A DNA stretch of 24,230 bases, from assembly GCA_025999315.1 (NCBI GenBank), contig BNXD01000021.1, positions 1-24,230 of the forward strand. The letters run 5' to 3'. Position numbers and translations under genes: made by a program. The DNA is from Bacteroidia bacterium. GTDB lineage: Bacteria > Bacteroidota > Bacteroidia > Bacteroidales > Rikenellaceae. Positions 17,748-24,230 of the stretch are shown here, piece after piece. The notes below the pieces were generated by a model that worked only from the letters and a program-made list of their open reading frames with translations, searched no databases and was not told the origin of the DNA. The stretch's first letter is position 1. Every line of letters starts with the position of its first letter.

Positions 17748-17900
17748 ATATCTTTTTTAGGGGAAAAAGCAAACGAATTTGGGTTTTTTTTTGAGAAAAA
17801 TATAGACAATATTTGTAAGGCGATTGAAGAGGTGAATTCACGTTTATGTCTGACAATCAATAAGTAACATTCCAAATAGTTCGTTTTATACCACAAAAAC

Positions 17901-19310
17901 ATGGGTGCGCCGCTAACATATTCCGAGATATGGCAAGACTGTCTTTCTCTCATTAAAACCAAGACGTCAGAGGAAGAGTTCAATAAATGGTTTCAGCCCA
18001 TTGTCCCTCTCGATTTCAACGGCACAACTTTGCAGTTGAAAGTTCCCAACGAGAGCTATGTCTATCATATAGAGAAGAATTGTCTGAATCTGCTGCGGCC
18101 GATCATCTGCGATCGTTTTGGTCTCAATATACGTTTGCGTTACATCATCCCCCAGAGCGATGCCGCCAAAGGCCCCTCGTCTCAGGACGGCGACACGTCG
18201 GCCATCAGGCGCATTGTCGCCCAGTCGGACGGTGCAAATATAGAAAATCCGTTTGTAATTCCGGGCATCCGCAAGCTAATTATCGACCCGCAACTCAACC
18301 CAAAATATACGCTCGAGACTTTTGTAGAGGGAGACTGCAACCGTCTGGCACGTTCGGCCGGCAAGGCCGTGGCCATAGATCCGGGCAAAACGGCCTTCAA
18401 TCCGCTCTACATATTCGGCGATTCGGGCCTGGGCAAGACCCACCTGGCTCATGCCATCGGCATGGAGGCCAGGCAGCGCCATCCCGACATGCGGGTGTTG
18501 TATGTGGCGATGAACAAGTTTCAGGCGCAGTTCACCAGCGCCACGTTGCGCCATGAGATCAACGACTTTATCAACTTCTACCAGATGATCGATCTGCTGA
18601 TCATCGACGACATTCAGGAGCTGGCGGGCAAGGAGAAGACCCAGAACGCATTCTTCAACATATTCAATCATCTGCAGCTCTCGGGCAAGCAGCTGATCAT
18701 CACCTCCGATAAACCTCCGGTTGAGCTGAGCGACATCAACCAGCGGTTGCTGACCCGTTTTGCATGGGGACTGTCGGCGCCGCTCTCTCAACCCGACCTG
18801 GAGACCAAGATCAAGATCATCCGCAACAAAGCCTCCCGTCTGGGGGCCGACCTTTCGGAGGAGGTGATCATCTTTCTGGCCGAGAGCATCCGCGCCAATG
18901 TACGCGAGATCGAGGGGGCGCTCAGTTCGCTGATCGCCAACGCAACGTTCCTCGGCAAGAAGATCACCATCTCGCTGGCCAAAGAGGTGCTTAAGATATA
19001 TGTCCAGGTGCACCGCAAGGAGATCACCATCGATTCGATCAAACAGATCGTCTGTCAGGAGATGAATGTCGATGTGGCGGCCTTTCACTCGCCCAAACGC
19101 ACGCGCGAGATCGCTCAGGCGCGCCAGGTGGCCATGTATCTGAGCAAACAGCACACCAAGTCGCCTTTGACGGCCATCGGCGCGGCCATCGGCGACAAGA
19201 ACCACGCCACGGTGTTGCACGCCTGCAAAGCTATCTCCAATCTGATGGAGACCGACCGGGTGTTCCGCGCCCAGGTCGAGGAGATCGAACGCAAAGTGCT
19301 GGCACAGTAG
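17901..19310 (+). CDS. dnaA: Chromosomal replication initiator protein DnaA
   Basis: 469 residues. DnaA binds the origin, forms an ATP-dependent filament and opens DNA. Domain I (1-85) starts EIWQDCLSLIKTKTSEEEFNKW. The variable domain II is short (about 86-130). The AAA+ domain has Walker A GDSGLGKT at 173-180, Walker B LLIIDDIQ at 232-239, the arginine-finger region INQRLLTRFAWG and the sensor 2 block NVREIEGAL (333-341). Domain IV carries the DNA-recognition signature IGAAIGDKNHATVLHACKAI, where many bacteria have G-R-D-H-T/S-T-V; the K-N-H-A-T-V form is usual in Bacteroidetes. ATG 17901 is the only plausible start. It is divergent from the mutase gene, with a near-consensus DnaA box between them. 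A -7-like AATATTTG at 17808-17815 is a weak promoter candidate. Confidence 0.97.
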   Translation: MGAPLTYSEIWQDCLSLIKTKTSEEEFNKWFQPIVPLDFNGTTLQLKVPNESYVYHIEKNCLNLLRPIICDRFGLNIRLRYIIPQSDAAKGPSSQDGDTSAIRRIVAQSDGANIENPFVIPGIRKLIIDPQLNPKYTLETFVEGDCNRLARSAGKAVAIDPGKTAFNPLYIFGDSGLGKTHLAHAIGMEARQRHPDMRVLYVAMNKFQAQFTSATLRHEINDFINFYQMIDLLIIDDIQELAGKEKTQNAFFNIFNHLQLSGKQLIITSDKPPVELSDINQRLLTRFAWGLSAPLSQPDLETKIKIIRNKASRLGADLSEEVIIFLAESIRANVREIEGALSSLIANATFLGKKITISLAKEVLKIYVQVHRKEITIDSIKQIVCQEMNVDVAAFHSPKRTREIAQARQVAMYLSKQHTKSPLTAIGAAIGDKNHATVLHACKAISNLMETDRVFRAQVEEIERKVLAQ

Positions 19311-19319
19311 AATTTGGAA

Positions 19320-19410
19320 TTATGAATTATAAGTTATAAATTTACGTGTCCTAAATAGATATGTATAAATATAGTCATTTAATCCATAATTTATAACTCA
19401 TAATTCATAA
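19320..19410. repeat. AT-rich palindromic repeat between dnaA and recA
   Basis: Arms of 23 bases at 19320-19342 and 19388-19410 (left arm begins TTATGAATTATAAGTT) match as inverted copies at 22 of 23 positions, around a 45-base loop. Each arm also has internal near-repeats of ATAATT/AATTAT. It fills most of the dnaA-recA gap. No T-run follows, so it is not a classic terminator. Similar AATTATGAATTATAA-type repeats occur in many Bacteroidetes genomes (recalled). It could be a miniature mobile element or an mRNA-end structure. Confidence 0.75.
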
Positions 19411-19433
19411 CTCACTAAAACCCCAAATGCGCC

Positions 19434-20447
19434 ATGGCACAGAAAAATGAGGCCAACATCGATAAACTCAAGGTGTTGAGCGCCGTAATGGATAAGATCG
19501 AGAAGGATTTCGGCAAAGGCTCCATAATGAGGATGAACAGCGAGAAGATCGAAGAGGTGGCGGTGATCCCTACCGGTTCGGTTGCGCTCGATGTGGCTCT
19601 CGGGGTGGGCGGCTATCCCCGCGGCAGGATCGTCGAGATATTCGGTCCCGAGTCGTCGGGCAAGACCACCCTCGCCCTGCACGCCATTGCCGAGGCGCAA
19701 AAACTGGGCGGCATAGCGGCTTTTATCGATGCCGAACACGCCTTCGACAGCTCCTACGCCAAAAGATTGGGGGTCGATGTCGACAACCTGCTCATTTCTC
19801 AGCCCGACAACGGCGAGCAGGCGCTGGAGATTGCCGATTCGCTTATCCGCTCGAGCGCCATCGACATGGTGGTCATCGACTCGGTGGCCGCGCTGACGCC
19901 CAAGGCCGAGATCGAGGGCGATATGGGCGAGGCGAAGGTGGGCCTGCAGGCCAGGCTTATGTCGCAGGCGTTGCGCAAGCTCACCGGAACGATCAGCAAA
20001 ACCAATACCATCTGCGTGTTCATCAACCAGCTTCGCGACAAGATCGGAGTGGTGTATGGCAACCCCGAGACCACCACGGGAGGCAACGCGCTCAAGTTCT
20101 ACGCCAGCGTGCGCATCGACATTCGCAAGTCGACCAGCATCAAGGACGGCGACGAACAGCTCGGTACGCGCACCAAGGTGAAGGTCGTCAAGAACAAAGT
20201 GGCTCCGCCCTTCCGCCGCGCCGAGTTCGACATAATGTATGGCGAGGGCATCTCCAGACTGGGGGAGATCGTCGACCTGGGCGTCGATTTCGAGATCATC
20301 AAAAAGAGCGGTTCGTGGTTTTCGTACGGCGATCAGAAATTGGCTCAGGGCCGCGATGCGGTCAAGGAGTTGTTGCGCAACAAGCCCGAGCTGGCCGCCG
20401 AGATCGAAGACAAAGTCCGCGTCGCCCTCAAGGCGGATCACAAGTAG
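19434..20447 (+). CDS. recA: Recombinase A
   Basis: 337 residues. RecA forms filaments on single-stranded DNA, carries out strand exchange in homologous recombination and triggers LexA cleavage where LexA exists. The Walker A motif is GPESSGKTT at 71-79. The Walker B strand [21 protein letters not shown] follows, then the L1/L2 DNA-binding loops with [41 protein letters not shown], and the C-terminal domain [22 protein letters not shown]. There is no intein or unusual insertion. The C-terminal tail is short and ends in basic residues (KADHK), unlike the acidic tail of E. coli RecA. ATG 19434 follows 23 bases after the palindromic repeat. I see no LexA-type box or clear promoter in the gap. 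Confidence 0.97.
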   Translation: MAQKNEANIDKLKVLSAVMDKIEKDFGKGSIMRMNSEKIEEVAVIPTGSVALDVALGVGGYPRGRIVEIFGPESSGKTTLALHAIAEAQKLGGIAAFIDAEHAFDSSYAKRLGVDVDNLLISQPDNGEQALEIADSLIRSSAIDMVVIDSVAALTPKAEIEGDMGEAKVGLQARLMSQALRKLTGTISKTNTICVFINQLRDKIGVVYGNPETTTGGNALKFYASVRIDIRKSTSIKDGDEQLGTRTKVKVVKNKVAPPFRRAEFDIMYGEGISRLGEIVDLGVDFEIIKKSGSWFSYGDQKLAQGRDAVKELLRNKPELAAEIEDKVRVALKADHK

Positions 20448-20469
20448 TTTACCCTAAGGTTCAAGTCGA

Positions 20470-20501
20470 TTGTGCCGATGCGTTGTGTCAAAGTACGTTA
20501 G
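20470..20501 (+). promoter_or_regulatory. Possible promoter for the relA/spoT homologue
   Basis: TTG at 20470-20472, then 21 bases, then TACGTTAG at 20494-20501, one base off the TAnnTTTG consensus and 43 bases before the ATG. Weak, but it is the only candidate in the 97-base gap after recA. Confidence 0.35.
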
Positions 20502-20544
20502 AATATGTAGCCCGGTGAAAATCCGATGCTAAAAAGGTAGATGT

Positions 20545-22788
20545 ATGGTCGAATACACCCAGGCTGACGAACTGCTGATCGAAGAGAAATTCAACGACCT
20601 GCTGCAGAGTTGTCAGAGGATTTGCAAGAGCGAAGCGGATTGGGAGATCATCAATAAGGCCTTTTTCATGGCCAAGGAGGCTCACAAAGGCATCCGTCGG
20701 CGCTCGGGCGAGCCCTACATCCTCCATCCGATCGCCGTGTCGAAGATCGTTGTCGACGAGGTGGGCCTCGGGGTCAAATCGGTGGTATCTGCTCTGCTTC
20801 ACGACGTTGTGGAGGACACCGAGACCTCGATCGAGGAGATCGAACGCCTCTTCGGCCACAAAATCGCCACGATGGTCGACGGCCTGACCAAAATGGCAGG
20901 TGTCTTCAATGCCGACACCTCCGAGCAGGCCGAGTATTTTCGCAAAGTGCTGCTCACCCTGTCGGACGACGTGCGCGTCATCCTGATCAAGATCGCCGAC
21001 CGCCTCCACAACATGCGCACGCTGGGCTCGATGCCCATCGACAAGCAGATCAAGATCACCAGCGAAACCATCTACCTCTTCGCCCCGCTGGCCTACCGCC
21101 TGGGGCTTTACGCCATCAAGACCGAGCTGGAGGATCTGAGCCTGAAGTACCGCCTCCCTGAGGAGTACAACAACATCGCGCAAAAGCTTAACGCAACGGA
21201 GGTTGCGCGCCATCAATTCATACAGAGATTCACCTCGCCGATCATCGAAAAACTCGACGCCAACGGCATCCGCTACCGCATAGAGGAGCGCGAGAAGAGC
21301 ATCTACTCGATCTGGTTGAAGATGCAGCGCAAACGCCTTCCATTCGAGGAGATATACGACCTGGTGGCCATCCGCATCATCTTCACGCCCGGCGAGCAGA
21401 TGCCAGAAAAATTGCAGTGCTGGCACATATTCTCCCTTATCACAGACATTTACGAGCCCAAACCAGACCGCCTGCGCGATTGGGTCACCACACCCAAGGT
21501 CAACGGCTACGAAGCGCTGCATACCACCGTGATGGGGCCAGACGGCTTGTGGGCTGAGGTTCAGATACGTTCGGAGCGCATGGACGAGATTGCCGAACGG
21601 GGATTTGCCGCTCATTGGAAGTACAAACAGGCGGTGCTGAGCAACAACGAGGACGAGTTCGACAAATGGCTCAAGATGATCCGCGAGGCGCTTTCGGGTC
21701 CTACGGAAAATGCCGTAGAGTTCCTCGACAACTTCAAGATGACGCTGTATACCACTGAGATAGTGGCCTTTACTCCTAAAGGGGAGTCGCGTCGCCTGCC
21801 AAAGGGCGCCACCGCGCTCGACTTCGCATACGACATACATTCCAAGATCGGCGACTCGGCCATCGGCGCCAAGATCAACTACAAACTCGAGTCTATATTC
21901 ACCCCGATCAGCAACGGCGATCAGATTCAGATCGTTACCTCTGAGAGCGCCCGCCCGGTAGTCGAGTGGCTCAAACATGTGGTTACGGCTAAAGCCAAGC
22001 AACATATCAACAGCTACCTGAAAAAGAGCCGCGAGAACAACATAAAACACGGCATAGAACTTTTCGAGGCAAAATTGCGCGAGCAAGGCGTTTCGCCGAG
22101 CGCGCGAGTATTTCGCAAAGTGCTGCCGGCCTATGAATGCAGCAAGAAGGAGGAGTTCTACAGCAAGGTCGGCGCCGGAATCATTTCATTGGATAACATC
22201 GGTAAGATACTCAGGTCCAATTCGTCCAACAAGGTCATAAAGCTTTGGACGCTTCAGCTAAGCAATCAATTCCGCTTTTTGGGTACCGGCAAGAAGAGGC
22301 GTAAATATGTCATCAAGGGTCCTGACGAACTGTCGGGAGGGGAGGGGAGCAACCTGCAACCCAATTTCGAGATCGCAACGTGTTGCAACCCGATCCCCGG
22401 CGATGAGGTGGTGGGCTATCTGGAGCCCGGTCAGCATACGATAATCGTCCACAAAAGTACGTGCAATGTTCTCACGAAACTTGCCTCTCAGCACGGCGAA
22501 AACATAACATCTGTAAAGTGGTCGAACTATAAGACCATGTCCTACCTTTCCGAGTTGCATGTGAAGGGGATCGATCGTGTCGACATGTTGATGAACATAG
22601 CGCAGATCATCACCGTAGAGTTTGACGTTAACATTCGTGAACTTCACATATTGAGCCATGACGGCATATTTGAATGTACGATCAGCATGTATGTGGCAAA
22701 CACCGAGGCTGTCAACCAGATTATCTCCAAACTTCAACGTATCAAAGGAATTGAAACCGTAACGCGCACCACCTCCCCCGAGGTTTAA
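20545..22788 (+). CDS. Bifunctional (p)ppGpp synthetase/hydrolase, RelA/SpoT homologue
   Basis: 747 residues, full length. It makes and degrades the stringent-response alarmone. The HD hydrolase domain (about 40-190) is intact: H61 in ILHPIAV, HD at 86-87 with VVED, and IADRLHNM at 150-157. The synthetase domain has EIYDLVAIRIIF, the substrate loop with RLRD at 309-312 (the R-x-K-D position that marks bifunctional enzymes, with Lys replaced by Arg), NGYEALHTTV and the catalytic Glu338 in EVQIR. The TGS domain is at about 405-466 (VAFTPKGESRRLPKGATALDFAY), then a helical region, the CC motif in ATCCNPIPGDEV (613-614) and a C-terminal ACT domain (about 670-745). With both active sites intact it is SpoT-like rather than RelA-like, so I leave the symbol open. 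Confidence 0.95.
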   Translation: MVEYTQADELLIEEKFNDLLQSCQRICKSEADWEIINKAFFMAKEAHKGIRRRSGEPYILHPIAVSKIVVDEVGLGVKSVVSALLHDVVEDTETSIEEIERLFGHKIATMVDGLTKMAGVFNADTSEQAEYFRKVLLTLSDDVRVILIKIADRLHNMRTLGSMPIDKQIKITSETIYLFAPLAYRLGLYAIKTELEDLSLKYRLPEEYNNIAQKLNATEVARHQFIQRFTSPIIEKLDANGIRYRIEEREKSIYSIWLKMQRKRLPFEEIYDLVAIRIIFTPGEQMPEKLQCWHIFSLITDIYEPKPDRLRDWVTTPKVNGYEALHTTVMGPDGLWAEVQIRSERMDEIAERGFAAHWKYKQAVLSNNEDEFDKWLKMIREALSGPTENAVEFLDNFKMTLYTTEIVAFTPKGESRRLPKGATALDFAYDIHSKIGDSAIGAKINYKLESIFTPISNGDQIQIVTSESARPVVEWLKHVVTAKAKQHINSYLKKSRENNIKHGIELFEAKLREQGVSPSARVFRKVLPAYECSKKEEFYSKVGAGIISLDNIGKILRSNSSNKVIKLWTLQLSNQFRFLGTGKKRRKYVIKGPDELSGGEGSNLQPNFEIATCCNPIPGDEVVGYLEPGQHTIIVHKSTCNVLTKLASQHGENITSVKWSNYKTMSYLSELHVKGIDRVDMLMNIAQIITVEFDVNIRELHILSHDGIFECTISMYVANTEAVNQIISKLQRIKGIETVTRTTSPEV

Positions 22789-22932
22789 CAGATTTGAGTT
22801 CACTTTTCTACTTGCAAACGGTTTGACGAGCGACAACAAACCACAAGCGCGCACGGCGTGATTGACAAAAGTAATTAAAATTATTGGCGCGTCGTCATCT
22901 ATACAAATGTTAATCACTCAATTCGATAGAGC

Positions 22933-23322
22933 ATGCCTACGATATTTTCACGAATAATCAGCGGAGAAATTCCGAGCTATAAAATCGCAGAAAATGCTGA
23001 TTTTTATGCTTTTCTTGACATCAATCCCTTAACGAAAGGCCATACGCTTGTGGTTCCCAAGCGAGAGATCGACTATCTGTTCGACATGCCCGACAGTTCT
23101 CTTGCCGAAATGATGGTGTTTGCAAAGAGAGTGGCAAATAACATTCGTGAACACATCGAGTGTGCAAGAGTGGCCGTGGCAGTTATCGGCCTTGAGGTGC
23201 CTCACGCTCACATTCATCTCATTCCGATCGACAGCGAAAGCGATTTTAATTTTCGCAATCCCAAGCTCTCGCTTACCGATCTGGAATTTCGCGAAATACA
23301 GACCCTCATACAACTTAAATGA
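22933..23322 (+). CDS. HIT-family nucleotide hydrolase (HinT type)
   Basis: 129 residues. The histidine triad H-x-H-x-H is present at 91-95 (VPHAHIHLIPI), whose middle His is the nucleophile. The N-terminal half has the family markers IFSRIISGEIPSYKIAE, FYAFLDINPLTKGHTLVVPK (H37) and the Gly/Ser-rich loop is replaced by AVIGLEV. Members hydrolyse nucleoside phosphoramidates or dinucleoside polyphosphates; the substrate of this one is unknown. It is separated from the relA/spoT homologue by 144 bases with no clear promoter. The gene looks less GC-rich than those to its left, by eye. It converges on the XRE regulator gene. Confidence 0.93.
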   Translation: MPTIFSRIISGEIPSYKIAENADFYAFLDINPLTKGHTLVVPKREIDYLFDMPDSSLAEMMVFAKRVANNIREHIECARVAVAVIGLEVPHAHIHLIPIDSESDFNFRNPKLSLTDLEFREIQTLIQLK

Positions 23323-23382
23323 CCTTATTATTGCCTGACCTCGCCGCGCGGCAACATATATCAATGCAATAAAACAAAAATA

Positions 23383-24078
23383 TCACGAGTTTCGAGGGGT
23401 GTAATACTCAAAGGTGTCATCGTTGTAAAACATTATCACCTTCTCGATCTTTGAAGTTTGTCGTTTATTTTGGTGTTCATTGACCGGGGCGGCCGAGTAT
23501 AATTGATCTGAAACACAGTCAGCAACTATCTTATTGTCAGTTGGAAGGTGGGTTTTGACGCTATCTCCGGTTGCCGTTACCCCATCCCGAACCATTCTCT
23601 GTTCGCTATCTGCAGCCGTACGATCATCGCTATTGCCTCTACTATTATTGTGTGATACCGTAGTCTGCGCGGGTCGTTTTTCTGCAGGCAGGGTAGAGTA
23701 GCTCCCATGTATTTCCGAGACAGATGACTTTGCCTTATCCCCCTTTCCCTTGAAAAAGGCATATTCAGCAGGGGTATTTTTATCTCTATTTTGCTCTTGA
23801 CCGCTTTTCTCCAAAGCAATACCGGAAGTTTCAAGGGTTTCATTGCCCGTGTCCGGGCGAATTGATCCATTCCTGTAGATATTGCCAGTTCCGAGAAGAA
23901 TCCAATCCGGATTTAAATTTGGAAACTTGGTTAGCATCTTGGCTATAAAGTCAAATCCGGGCTTATTTCGCCCCGATAACAAATGTGAAACATTTGGTGC
24001 GCCAACCTTCATTTTCTCAGCGAATTTCGCAGCGCTCAACCCCTCGCTATCAATAAACTTCTGTAATCTATCCCGCAT
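23383..24078 (-). CDS. XRE-family (HTH_3) transcriptional regulator with long linker
   Basis: 231 residues. Residues 1-65 are a classic helix-turn-helix: LQKFIDSEGLSAAKFAEKM, then VSHLLSGRNKPGFDFIAKML and the family ending NPDWILLGTGNIYR. Residues about 70-205 are low-complexity, rich in Ser, Thr, Asp, Asn, Lys and Gln, with no visible fold and probably disordered. The last part, KIEKVIMFYNDDTFEYYTP, matches a tail I recall as conserved in this Bacteroidales regulator group, so the protein is probably complete rather than frameshifted. It binds DNA as a dimer; targets are unknown. A palindrome over its own promoter suggests autoregulation. The gene is more AT-rich than the PUL and housekeeping genes, by eye. 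Start 24078 gives the canonical MRDRLQKFI N-terminus. Confidence 0.87.
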   Translation of the reverse strand: MRDRLQKFIDSEGLSAAKFAEKMKVGAPNVSHLLSGRNKPGFDFIAKMLTKFPNLNPDWILLGTGNIYRNGSIRPDTGNETLETSGIALEKSGQEQNRDKNTPAEYAFFKGKGDKAKSSVSEIHGSYSTLPAEKRPAQTTVSHNNSRGNSDDRTAADSEQRMVRDGVTATGDSVKTHLPTDNKIVADCVSDQLYSAAPVNEHQNKRQTSKIEKVIMFYNDDTFEYYTPRNS

Positions 24079-24095
24079 AATCGCAGATTTTTATA

Positions 24096-24126
24096 CAAAT
24101 CTATATAAATTTTGCCAAATTAACAA
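24096..24126 (-). promoter_or_regulatory. Promoter of the XRE regulator gene
   Basis: On the minus strand TTG (24126-24124), 20 bases, then TAGATTTG (24103-24096): an exact fit to the Bacteroidetes promoter in both boxes and spacing. The -7 box ends 17 bases before the ATG, so the leader is very short. Confidence 0.85.
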
Positions 24127-24139
24127 TAATTGTTAATTT
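24117..24139. promoter_or_regulatory. Palindromic operator candidate over the -33 box of the XRE gene
   Basis: Two 11-base arms, AAATTAACAAT and its complement, flank a single central base at 24128, forming a perfect inverted repeat. The -33 TTG of the regulator promoter lies inside it. Its dimer symmetry and position fit binding by the XRE regulator itself; the identity of the binder is inference. Confidence 0.6.
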
Positions 24140-24230
24140 ATAATTGCAATTTCTGGTTGTTTACGGATGTTTTAAGAAGGATTTTTACAGATTTTTGTTA
24201 CGATGGTCGGTTGCCCCGAAACTCGCACTC

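Noticed and set aside
17628..17900. Replication origin next to dnaA
   Set aside because: The gap is AT-rich with one near-consensus DnaA box, but there is no cluster of boxes or unwinding-element pattern, so I list only the box.
20488..22086. A 532-codon open frame on the minus strand
   Set aside because: It is the shadow of the relA/spoT homologue, whose domains are unmistakable on the plus strand. The same applies to the long minus-strand frames over GH92 (6449-8635), the Ig-like gene (4287-5396), uvrA and pyrB.
23328..23372. Inverted repeat TTATTGC/GCAATAA between the HIT gene and the XRE gene
   Set aside because: Only 7 bp with a 31-base loop and no T-run; a weaker inner TTGCC/GGCAA also fits. 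Not enough to call a terminator.
24198..24230. Possible 3' end of a minus-strand gene at the right edge
   Set aside because: A short frame ending in a stop at about 24198 is open to the window edge, but about ten codons cannot be assigned; a plus-strand ATG at 24203 is equally unsupported.
1..24230. CRISPR arrays, tRNA or rRNA genes, transposases, integrases, toxin-antitoxin or phage-defence genes
   Set aside because: I looked through the gaps and both strands and found no regularly spaced repeats, cloverleaf-like sequences or recognisable proteins of these kinds.

Overview
The window looks like a chromosomal piece of a Bacteroidales bacterium, probably in or near Rikenellaceae/Alistipes. 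Three things point there: GC-rich genes with AT-rich gaps, a SusD/GH18/GH92 glycan-utilisation locus built from DUF1735 and lipoprotein modules, and promoters of the Bacteroidetes type (TTG, about 20 bases, TAnnTTTG) at several gene starts. The genus is inference; Bacteroidales is well supported.

Left third (1-8536): part of a polysaccharide utilisation locus (PUL) of the kind that handles high-mannose N-glycans. On the minus strand is the 5' end of a SusD-like lipoprotein gene. On the plus strand follow a GH18-like lipoprotein with a damaged catalytic motif (likely a glycan binder), a DUF1735-LamG lipoprotein, a DUF1735-GH18 endo-beta-N-acetylglucosaminidase with an intact catalytic motif, and an Ig-like/discoidin-like lipoprotein that ends at a strong terminator. 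A separate transcription unit then carries a short decayed or tiny gene and a GH92 alpha-mannosidase. The expected logic is release of the glycan by GH18, capture by the binding lipoproteins and SusD, and mannose trimming by GH92. Two things are odd. SusD points the wrong way and its start codon overlaps that of the next gene, and a 209-bp foldback element sits at the stop codon of the GH18-like gene.

Middle (8537-17627): housekeeping genes. A 416-base gap holds the GH92 terminator and a pyrB promoter. Then come pyrB-pyrI (aspartate carbamoyltransferase), uvrA, an M16 zinc protease and an O-methyltransferase, tightly packed on the plus strand and closed by a perfect 16-bp terminator. Converging from the other side is a two-gene minus-strand operon: a phospho-sugar mutase translationally coupled to a small LEA14-like lipoprotein.

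Right third (17628-24230): dnaA, recA and a bifunctional relA/spoT homologue on the plus strand, with an AT-rich hairpin repeat between dnaA and recA, then a HIT-family hydrolase. At the right edge a minus-strand XRE-type regulator has a textbook Bacteroidetes promoter whose -33 box lies inside a perfect palindrome, which suggests autoregulation.

I see no CRISPR array, rRNA, tRNA, transposase or phage module, and I did not find a clearly new multi-gene system. The strongest leads are the inverted SusD junction, the foldback element, the remnant gene before GH92 and the XRE operator.
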